Of a stretch of DNA of 6,342 nt, positions 1 to 5,592 are shown one piece after another. This stretch comes from Acidobacteriota bacterium (GTDB lineage Bacteria; Acidobacteriota; Terriglobia; Terriglobales; Acidobacteriaceae): the NCBI GenBank assembly GCA_003224785.1, contig QHZV01000183.1, positions 1 to 6,342 on the forward strand, in the 5' to 3' direction. Under the pieces are notes generated by a model, which did no database searches, was not told the origin of the DNA, and saw only the letters and a program-made list of their open reading frames with translations. Each line of letters begins with the position of its first letter. Position 1 is the stretch's first letter. A program made the position numbers and the translations under genes.

Positions 1-20
1 TAAGTTGAGGTAGAGTCGGC

Positions 21-1931
21 TCATTTCGCTTCGTGTCTCAATTTCGGAAATCGGGTATAGATGGCTTTGAGTAATTCTTGGGCCTTCGCCGGATTTTCAG
101 CCGAGCGATCAGCATTCCAGATTTGCGATTCGTTCAGTGGGCGCAGCGTTCCTTTTTTAGTATCGAGATCCAGAACGAATTGGTACTGACCGTCAATAAC
201 ACCCACAGTCCCATGTGTCAGAGGTTTGAAAATGCTGTTCTTTTCTAAGAACTGAGCGAACGCCATCCCTTTGCCCGCATCGGTGCTTTCCCTGCTAAGC
301 CAGGGCGCGAGTGATTGACCATCCATCCAGCCCGGCTTGGATTGACCTGCGAGATCCAGAATCGTAGGCGCAAGCGCAGTCTGGTCCGCTGTGAAAGCGA
401 CCGTGCGAGCTTGCTGCTGGCCAGGGGTCCGGATGATGAGAGGAATGTGAATCGTCGGTCTGGTGAGATATGGACTCTCATGACGAAAGATTCCGCCCTC
501 AAAGCTTTCGCCGTGGTCCGCGGACACAATTACGCTTGTGTTGCTCAACTTGCCGCGATCAGCGCTTAACAGGAACTCGTCGTAAAGCAGACGGCGACGG
601 TCAACTTGGGCCTGTTGATCCGGATTATAGTGCGGCACCCATTGGAGTTCGGAGTTCTCTGCGAATTTGCGGCCTTCGGCTTCGGAAAGAAAACGTCCGC
701 GGTCTTCGGGGTCGGGCAGATACGGATGGTGCGGTGTTATAACGTGGACCCATAAAAAGAATCCGTCAGGCAGTTGGTCTACAACTTTCCTGGCACCTTC
801 GAAGCTGGCGTCCGGGCGGAAGCGCATCGAGAGGTTTCCGGGCAAATTGCGGAATCCGTTCCAATCGCTCTCGAGATCAATGTATTCGGCGACGCGGCTG
901 CCAACCCCCGAATTCTGATGCAGCGGTCTGGTCCAATCCCACAAGTGCTGCAGCGCTCCAGATTGGAATGCCGGCTCCGGCAAAATATCAAAGCCATTGT
1001 CTGGGTTACTGACGAGGTAATGCGCAAAGGGATTGGTGAGGAAAGCGCCGGTGCCATATCCCGCATCATGCATCAGACTGGGCAGTGTTTGTGTGCGTTC
1101 GCCTTGCACGGTGCCTTGAAGCTGAAAAACCCGAGTTTCCGAAGGATAGCGTCCAGTCAACATGGTGGCAATGCTCGGCGTCGTGAATGTCTCGACGGAG
1201 TAGAAGTTGGTAAATACGGTGCTGTTGCGGGCGAAAGCGTCGAGATTCGGCGTTGTCGGAAGCTTGTAGCCGTACATAGACATCTCTTCGGCGCTGAGGG
1301 CGTCGAAGCTGATCAGTAACACGTTGGACTTCGGGCGCTGTGAAATCTGCGCTGCCTTCACCCCACCACCCGTATGGGCAAATGCGAATTCCGTGACTTC
1401 CAGCGCAATCACAGCCGCAAGCGTTGCAACTACCATGGCCCGTGCGGCTTTGGCACCAAGAAAACCATCAAGGCTGGCTAGCAGTTCTCGTCGTGCGCGG
1501 GCAATACAAAGTGCGACTACAAAGGCGAGAAAATGGAGCATCAACAGCGCAGTCATAAACCTTGAACCGTGCTGGGACCATTTGATCAGGGTAGTCAATG
1601 CGAATCTGCTGTCCGCGAATAAAACCAGAACTACGCCAGTGTTTGTGGTCCACTGCACAACTCGATCCTGAGACGCGCTGAAATATCGAAGAAAAGGTAG
1701 AGCAACAGCTATAAAGACGGTTCCCAGAATGATGCCGACCAACGCCGCGCAAACCACCCGCACCATGACTTCAAAAATCACTTCCCATGTTGTGAGATAG
1801 AAAGTCCAGCCTTGGACTTTGCCCGGCGCGAGGACCAGCCCTTCGGCGAATACTAGCCCGACAATTCCTAAGCTAACGAGCCGGAACCAGAGTGATACGA
1901 GGGAGGAACGAAACACGGAGTTGCTATGCAT
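21..1931 (-). CDS. Membrane-anchored sulfatase-like (alkaline phosphatase superfamily) enzyme, copy 1, with internal deletion
   Basis: This 636-residue protein has an N-terminal membrane part with about five hydrophobic spans (near residues 12-34, 52-80, 97-107, 124-143 and 164-185), then an AlkP/sulfatase-fold domain from about residue 203 that should face the periplasm or outside. Visible active-site elements are Asp210 (SFDALS), the nucleophile loop TTPSIATMLTG at 250-260, His400-His401 (TPHHPYLPD), Asp472-His473 (SADHGES) and His484. Where sulfatases have C-x-P-S-R, this has Thr250 and Ile254, so formylglycine sulfatase chemistry is unlikely. A Thr nucleophile is known from LtaS- and EptA-type phospho-group transferases of the same superfamily; the substrate here is unknown. 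Compared with the paralogue at 3395-5329 it lacks 12 residues after Arg459, just before the DHG motif, so activity is uncertain. The start overlaps the upstream small gene by eight bases, implying coupled translation; GAGG lies two bases before the ATG. The last codon is near the window edge and nothing can be said about the next gene. Confidence 0.88.
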   Translation of the reverse strand: MHSNSVFRSSLVSLWFRLVSLGIVGLVFAEGLVLAPGKVQGWTFYLTTWEVIFEVMVRVVCAALVGIILGTVFIAVALPFLRYFSASQDRVVQWTTNTGVVLVLFADSRFALTTLIKWSQHGSRFMTALLMLHFLAFVVALCIARARRELLASLDGFLGAKAARAMVVATLAAVIALEVTEFAFAHTGGGVKAAQISQRPKSNVLLISFDALSAEEMSMYGYKLPTTPNLDAFARNSTVFTNFYSVETFTTPSIATMLTGRYPSETRVFQLQGTVQGERTQTLPSLMHDAGYGTGAFLTNPFAHYLVSNPDNGFDILPEPAFQSGALQHLWDWTRPLHQNSGVGSRVAEYIDLESDWNGFRNLPGNLSMRFRPDASFEGARKVVDQLPDGFFLWVHVITPHHPYLPDPEDRGRFLSEAEGRKFAENSELQWVPHYNPDQQAQVDRRRLLYDEFLLSADRGKLSNTSVIVSADHGESFEGGIFRHESPYLTRPTIHIPLIIRTPGQQQARTVAFTADQTALAPTILDLAGQSKPGWMDGQSLAPWLSRESTDAGKGMAFAQFLEKNSIFKPLTHGTVGVIDGQYQFVLDLDTKKGTLRPLNESQIWNADRSAENPAKAQELLKAIYTRFPKLRHEAK

Positions 1932-2154
1932 CGCCTCGCCGACGCAAACGCTGCCATATTCCTGCGAAAGCGGTACCGATACCCTTCCTGAGAAACGTTG
2001 CGCAGGCCCCTGCCGTGATCAGCAACGGAGTTAAGACTTGAGAAAGAAGGCCTACAGTGTTGGGGTCCGCGTAAGCATGGGCAGGAATCGGGACAAGAAC
2101 AAAGCACGAACAGGCGAACGCCAGCGCGATCGGAAATTTCTGGTAAGGCTTCAT
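1924..2154 (-). CDS. Small exported single-span membrane protein, copy 1 (partner of AlkP-fold enzyme)
   Basis: This is a 76-residue protein. Residues 1-27 form a good signal peptide (basic start, hydrophobic core, Ala-His-Ala cleavage motif before Tyr28). The predicted mature part begins YADPNT, has one hydrophobic span at about 33-55, and ends in a basic tail (WQRLRRR). Hence the mature N-terminus probably lies outside and the Arg-rich tail in the cytoplasm. I do not know a named function. Short 'DP-x-T + one helix + basic tail' proteins occur beside AlkP-superfamily genes in polysaccharide clusters, from general recollection only. Of the 46 residues from Tyr28 to Arg73, 39 match the second copy (5322-5555), while the signal peptides differ greatly, which supports a real, selected protein. 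The start at 2154 is chosen because it begins the signal peptide, has a GGAG seven bases upstream and matches copy 2. An upstream ATG at 2214 would overlap the candidate promoter. Its stop lies within the start of the downstream enzyme gene. Confidence 0.85.
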   Translation of the reverse strand: MKPYQKFPIALAFACSCFVLVPIPAHAYADPNTVGLLSQVLTPLLITAGACATFLRKGIGTAFAGIWQRLRRRGDA

Positions 2155-2161
2155 GAACCTA

Positions 2162-2165
2162 CTCC
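2162..2165 (-). promoter_or_regulatory. Ribosome binding site of small gene copy 1
   Basis: GGAG lies seven bases upstream of the ATG at 2154 on the minus strand. It supports this start over the in-frame ATG at 2214, which would add 20 residues in front of an already complete signal peptide. Confidence 0.6.
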
Positions 2166-2188
2166 GAATGGAAAACTGCGACTCACTG

Positions 2189-2200
2189 CCACAAATGTGG
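2189..2200. repeat. Short inverted repeat between candidate promoter and small gene copy 1
   Basis: CCACA-AA-TGTGG is a perfect 5-base inverted repeat with a 2-base centre. It starts about five bases downstream of the candidate -10 box, so it would cover the likely transcription start. An operator is possible, but a repeat this short can arise by chance. Confidence 0.25.
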
Positions 2201-2204
2201 AAAA

Positions 2205-2213
2205 ATTGTACCA
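2205..2213 (-). promoter_or_regulatory. Candidate extended -10 promoter for the copy 1 module
   Basis: On the minus strand the sequence reads TGG-TACAAT, an extended -10 form one base from the TATAAT consensus, about 50 bases before the ATG of the small gene. No good -35 hexamer is seen at 16-18 bases, which an extended -10 can tolerate. It lies in the only sizeable gap of the window (125 bases, 2155-2279), where an internal promoter would let the left module be expressed separately. No convincing terminator for the amidohydrolase gene is visible in the same gap, so read-through from upstream is also likely. Confidence 0.35.
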
Positions 2214-2279
2214 TCGCGCCCGGAACTCGGCGGACCCGAACCGCGATTTTTTACTAACAAGAAGACCCAGCTAACTCCT

Positions 2280-3398
2280 TCAGTGCAAGTGGTTCTCCAA
2301 ACCCGGAATCCAGCGAATGGCATTGTCGTGGTAGAGCTTTTTCAGCACTTCCGGCGGTAATTTCAGCCCTTGGGCCTGATGTCCCTGGTATGCAAAAGTG
2401 TCATCGGTTGCAAAATAACGCCAATCGAGAGAGTACTGGTTTTCCCATGTCGAAGGGGCAGAACTCTCATCTGCCGCCGGAAACAGGTGAAGATCGGTGC
2501 CATAGATGATCCGATCCTGGTACTTCAGGAAAAAGGCTCGTACCTGATCCCGAGGCTGATACACCATTCTCCGCACTCGGGCGGCGGTATCGACTGCGAA
2601 GTTTGGGTACCGATCCAGCCGGGGAGACAGTTCATCCAGGTGGTCTTCAAGGCTGCCAAAACGCGCCCCTATGACGCGAAGATCAGGATGCCTTACCAGC
2701 ACCCGGTCGGTGGCTTCGAGGATGTCCTTTTTCGAAGGGGCGCCCCGTTTCGTGGTCATATTCCATTGCGGATTCGCGTCGTAGTACTTTGAAATAAATC
2801 CCCACGGACTCGGGATGCCCCAAGCTTCATCCGGATCGGCAACATGAAGGATCAGAGTTTTGTTATGGGCGGCGATATCGCGGTAAATGTCCTCAAATCG
2901 CGGCTCCTCAGGCGTGACGTACTTCCCCGAGGCATCCATAATTTCCATTCCTACGTTCTTCCAGATTTTTGCCGCAACCGCGCCGTGTGCGAAGTCGTTA
3001 TTTATACCGGAGATGGCATTTTTGGAAAAATTCGGGTCCTTAAGAAGAAAGGGATCGAAAGTTGTGCAGAGCTGTGCGTGTCCGGAGTTCGATTCAACGA
3101 AACTAAATGCGTCTTTTCTTTGCTGCTCCATCGATTTGAGATAAGAATCGGAATCGTCCACATACAAGATATCCAGAACATGCATGTGCAAGTGATCGAG
3201 CATTCCCGTGAACGCGGGAGAGCCCCTAAAGACGTGGGTGTGCGCGTCAATGGGTTCGAGCGCAGTGAATTCCACGAGGGTGCGGTCACTTAGCGTTGGC
3301 GTTCGGTCATGAGCTGGTTTACCGTGCCGGGCAAGCACCAGAGCTGCGGCGATGCCGAGCACCCCCATCCCGATAGCGAGGAGCTGTCGCCCGTTCAC
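2280..3398 (-). CDS. Amidohydrolase-2 family TIM-barrel metal-dependent hydrolase, membrane-anchored
   Basis: This 372-residue protein has one hydrophobic N-terminal segment (about residues 5-23), an anchor or uncleaved signal with no clear cleavage site, followed by a TIM-barrel domain. Features of the amidohydrolase-2 / ACMSD-like family are DAHTH with His53 and His55 after strand 1, LILHVADP with His185 (strand 5), YGTDL with Asp302 (strand 8), and a typical C-terminus (LPPEVLKKLYHDNAIRW). The strand-6 motif, normally GAH, reads GAR (Arg246), so one active-site His is missing. Family members hydrolyse or decarboxylate small, often cyclic or aromatic substrates; the substrate here cannot be told. 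The start is GTG at 3398, sharing GTGA with the stop of the upstream AlkP-fold gene, so translation is probably coupled; only a weak AGAGAA precedes it. The anchor suggests it acts outside the cytoplasm, unusual for this family. A later in-frame ATG (residue 11) is a less likely start. Confidence 0.85.
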   Translation of the reverse strand: MNGRQLLAIGMGVLGIAAALVLARHGKPAHDRTPTLSDRTLVEFTALEPIDAHTHVFRGSPAFTGMLDHLHMHVLDILYVDDSDSYLKSMEQQRKDAFSFVESNSGHAQLCTTFDPFLLKDPNFSKNAISGINNDFAHGAVAAKIWKNVGMEIMDASGKYVTPEEPRFEDIYRDIAAHNKTLILHVADPDEAWGIPSPWGFISKYYDANPQWNMTTKRGAPSKKDILEATDRVLVRHPDLRVIGARFGSLEDHLDELSPRLDRYPNFAVDTAARVRRMVYQPRDQVRAFFLKYQDRIIYGTDLHLFPAADESSAPSTWENQYSLDWRYFATDDTFAYQGHQAQGLKLPPEVLKKLYHDNAIRWIPGLENHLH

Positions 3399-5329
3399 TT
3401 CTCTGGCACCACTTTCGGAAATTTGGAATGGAGGGCAGCACGAAGACTTGCTACCTGCTCTGGATGTTCAGCGGAAACATCCAGGTTCCAGTTTTGCGCC
3501 TGCTTCAAAGGCCGGAGTGCACCTTTCTGGCTGTCCAGATAAAACACATATTGGTACTCGGCATCAATCACACCGATGCTGCCGCGATGAAGAGGTTTAA
3601 AGACGCTGTTCCTTTCCAGATATTGCGTGAAAGCCATACCCTTACCGGCTCCGGAATCTTGACTGGTGAGCCACGGTGCTAGTGATTCACCCCGCATCCA
3701 GTCCGGTTTAGATTGGCCCGCAAGGTCGAGAATGGTGGGTGCGAGTGCGGTTTGGTCTGCGGTATAGGCGACTGTGCGGCCAGTCTGCTGGCCTGGCGTT
3801 TTAATAATCAGGGGAACGTGGATGACGGGCCGGGTCAGATACGGGGTCTGATGCTGATATACGCCGCCTTCGAAACTCTCGCCGTGATCAGCGGACACGA
3901 TGACAGTCGTATTTTGTAGCCTGCCGCTCGTTTCGAGTGTGCTGATGAATTTACCGAAAGCGCGGTCGGTGCTGAGGACGTACTCGTCGTAAGCAAGCCG
4001 GTGACGATCCACCTGACCTTGTATCTCAGGTTCGTAATGCGGCTTCCAGTGTTCCCACGGTTCTTGCACCCAATTCTGTAATTCCGCTTCGGGTATGTAC
4101 CGACCCTGGTCGGGCGGATCAGGAAGATATGGATGATGCGGCGCCAACACGTGCACCCACAGGAAGAATCCATCGGGCAATTGATCGAGCACTTGCTTCG
4201 CGTGTTCGAAACTCGCGTCAGGACGGAACCGAAATGACGGACTTTCCTCGATGCCCTGCAGACTGTCCCAAACGATCTCGAGGTCGAAATATTCAACAAT
4301 GCGGCTGCCGATTCTGGAATCCTGATGAAGTGGCCGGGTTATTTCCCACAACCGTTGTAGTCCGCCGGGATGAAAGGCCGGCTCGGGCAGGACCTCGAAC
4401 CCATTTTTGAAGCTCTTGGCCAGATAATATGCCCACGGGTTCGTAGGAAAAGCTCCTGTGGCATAGCCAGCCGCGCGCATCGTTCCGGGCAGACTCTTCT
4501 CTGCTCGCGCTTCAGGCACTTCGCCGGCAAGTCCATAGACGTGACTTTCCGATGGATACGCTCCGGTCAACATCACTCCGATGCATGGGGTCGTAGAAGT
4601 GGAACCCGAATAGAAGTTGGTGAACACGGTGCTCTGTCGTGCGAAGGCGTCTAGATTGGGCGTGGTCGGCTGCTTGTACCCATAGAGCGACATCTCCTCT
4701 GCGGTGAAAGCGTCGAAAGTGACAAGCAGCACGTTAGTCTTCGGGTGTTGCGAGATACTTGCCGCCCGCACTGTATGTGTTGATCTCGCAAACACAAGCT
4801 CTGTCGCTGCGAGCACGACCGCAGCTGCAACGGTTGCGACGGCGATTGCTCGAGTTGTTTTTTTGCCAAGAAAAATGTCGAGGCTGCCCAGCAGTTCTTT
4901 TCGTATGCGAGGTATGCAAAGCGCTACCACGAAGACGAGGAAATGAACGACCAGCACAGCGAGCGTAAATCGCGGCCCACGACCTCGCCCCTGAATCATA
5001 AGACCCAGAGCGAATCTGGAATCGAGGAATAACACCACAACCACAAAGATGTTCGTGGCCCACTCAGCTACGCGAATCCGAGACCAGTTGATGAATGGCG
5101 CAACGACGACAGTCAATATTGTGCCCAGAATAATACCGGCGAGTGCTGCGAAAATCAGACGCACCGCGATTTCAAAAGCAATCTCTGACGTGGTCAGGTA
5201 GAACGTCCAACCCTGAATTCTTGCTTTAGCAAGGAACAGCGCTTCGGCAAAAACAAAGCCGACAATGCCCAGGCTGATCAGCCGGAACCAGAGCGATGCA
5301 AACGTAGAACGGCAACCAGAATCAGTCAT
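3395..5329 (-). CDS. Membrane-anchored sulfatase-like (alkaline phosphatase superfamily) enzyme, copy 2, full length
   Basis: This 644-residue paralogue of the enzyme at 21-1931 is collinear with it. About five hydrophobic N-terminal spans (near 11-33, 48-79, 92-102, 121-139, 161-180) precede the AlkP/sulfatase-fold domain from about residue 199. Metal-site and active-site elements are Asp206 (TFDAFT), the nucleophile loop TTPCIGVMLTG at 246-256, His398-His399 (APHHPYLPD), Asp481-His482 (SADHGES) and His493. Thr246 occupies the formylglycine Cys/Ser position, Cys249 replaces the usual Ser/Ala and Ile250 the Arg, so a Thr-nucleophile transferase or hydrolase is more likely than a sulfatase. 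The helix before the DHG motif (DRAFGKFISTLETSGR, about 455-470) is intact, unlike in copy 1. I chose ATG 5329: from here the protein begins a few residues before SLWFRL, as in copy 1, and it overlaps the small gene by eight bases. The open frame extends 27 codons further upstream, but that stretch only reads through the small gene. The product probably modifies an exported glycan or lipid; this is inferred from context. Confidence 0.9.
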   Translation of the reverse strand: MTDSGCRSTFASLWFRLISLGIVGFVFAEALFLAKARIQGWTFYLTTSEIAFEIAVRLIFAALAGIILGTILTVVVAPFINWSRIRVAEWATNIFVVVVLFLDSRFALGLMIQGRGRGPRFTLAVLVVHFLVFVVALCIPRIRKELLGSLDIFLGKKTTRAIAVATVAAAVVLAATELVFARSTHTVRAASISQHPKTNVLLVTFDAFTAEEMSLYGYKQPTTPNLDAFARQSTVFTNFYSGSTSTTPCIGVMLTGAYPSESHVYGLAGEVPEARAEKSLPGTMRAAGYATGAFPTNPWAYYLAKSFKNGFEVLPEPAFHPGGLQRLWEITRPLHQDSRIGSRIVEYFDLEIVWDSLQGIEESPSFRFRPDASFEHAKQVLDQLPDGFFLWVHVLAPHHPYLPDPPDQGRYIPEAELQNWVQEPWEHWKPHYEPEIQGQVDRHRLAYDEYVLSTDRAFGKFISTLETSGRLQNTTVIVSADHGESFEGGVYQHQTPYLTRPVIHVPLIIKTPGQQTGRTVAYTADQTALAPTILDLAGQSKPDWMRGESLAPWLTSQDSGAGKGMAFTQYLERNSVFKPLHRGSIGVIDAEYQYVFYLDSQKGALRPLKQAQNWNLDVSAEHPEQVASLRAALHSKFPKVVPEK

Positions 5330-5555
5330 CGTTTCGTCGGCGCAGGCGCTGCCATAGCCCGGAGAAGGCGTTTCCGATGCTCTTCCTGAGAAAAGTGACG
5401 CAGGCTGCACCTGTGATCAGGAGAGGAGTAAGCACTTGCGAAAGCAAGCCGACCGTATTGGGATCAGCGTATCCATAGGCTGGCACCGTGACCAAAAGAA
5501 AACCGACACAACAAAAGACAATCGCGAGCGAAGACTTCTTTTGATATTTCCTCAT
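5322..5555 (-). CDS. Small exported single-span membrane protein, copy 2 (partner of AlkP-fold enzyme)
   Basis: This 77-residue protein has a signal peptide at about 1-28 (MRKYQKK start, hydrophobic core, Ala-Tyr-Gly before Tyr29), then the conserved block YADPNTVGLLSQVLTPLLIT, a single membrane span at about 34-56 and a basic tail ending RLRRRNDD. The predicted topology is outside N-terminus, cytoplasmic Arg-rich tail. It matches copy 1 at 39 of 46 positions after the signal peptide. Function is unknown; its fixed place just upstream of, and overlapping, an AlkP-fold membrane enzyme in both copies suggests a subunit, chaperone or localisation partner of that enzyme (inference). The ATG at 5555 is preceded by a strong AAGGGGAG. 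The gap to the exporter ATPase gene upstream is only 37 bases, so the two are probably co-transcribed. Confidence 0.85.
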   Translation of the reverse strand: MRKYQKKSSLAIVFCCVGFLLVTVPAYGYADPNTVGLLSQVLTPLLITGAACVTFLRKSIGNAFSGLWQRLRRRNDD

Positions 5556-5558
5556 TTA

Positions 5559-5566
5559 CTCCCCTT
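5559..5566 (-). promoter_or_regulatory. Ribosome binding site of small gene copy 2
   Basis: AAGGGGAG ends three bases before the ATG at 5555 (the AAGGGG core is five bases away). It is the clearest ribosome binding site in the window and likely drives translation of both the small gene and, through the 8-base overlap, the enzyme gene downstream. Confidence 0.65.
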
Positions 5567-5592
5567 GTTTAAATATCCCCAATACCGCGATA

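Larger units (their letters stand above)
21..2154 (-). repeat. Duplicated module, left copy (small gene + AlkP-fold gene)
   Basis: The segment is homologous, gene for gene and in the same order, to 3395-5555. The 8-base gene overlap is kept although its sequence differs (ATGCATAG here). It differs from the other copy by a 36-base in-frame deletion near 554-555 and by many substitutions, so the duplication is old. Confidence 0.85.
3395..5555 (-). repeat. Duplicated module, right copy (small gene + AlkP-fold gene)
   Basis: This is the counterpart of 21-2154, in the same orientation, with the amidohydrolase gene between the two. The overlap here reads ATGACTGA. It is the more complete copy and the one directly behind the exporter ATPase gene. 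Confidence 0.85.

Noticed and set aside
774..1319. Plus-strand open frame of 181 codons
   Set aside because: It is antisense to the conserved catalytic domain of the left AlkP-fold gene; its translation shows no recognisable domain or membrane pattern.
2155..2214. Longer form of small protein copy 1 starting at 2214
   Set aside because: The extension puts 20 residues before a complete signal peptide, overlaps the candidate -10 box, and has no match in copy 2.
2227..2252. Hairpin (TCGG/CCGA) with a T run as a terminator
   Set aside because: The stem is only four base pairs, the T run is seven bases away, and it would act on the plus strand, where there is no gene to end.
2844..3293. Plus-strand open frame of 149 codons
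   Set aside because: It lies antisense to the amidohydrolase, has no recognisable domain, and the minus-strand frame there has clear family motifs.
3835..4299. Minus-strand open frame of 154 codons
   Set aside because: It is an out-of-frame shadow of the right AlkP-fold gene, whose frame carries the active-site motifs.
4581..4583. Cys249 of copy 2 as a formylglycine site
   Set aside because: It lies after the Pro of the motif and is followed by Ile-Gly-Val, without the C-x-P-x-R pattern needed by the formylglycine-generating enzyme; the aligned nucleophile position is Thr246.
5330..5410. N-terminal extension of the right AlkP-fold protein to a start at 5410 (671 residues)
   Set aside because: The extra 27 codons lie entirely within the small gene in another frame, have no counterpart in copy 1, and ATG 5329 reproduces the 8-base overlap seen there.
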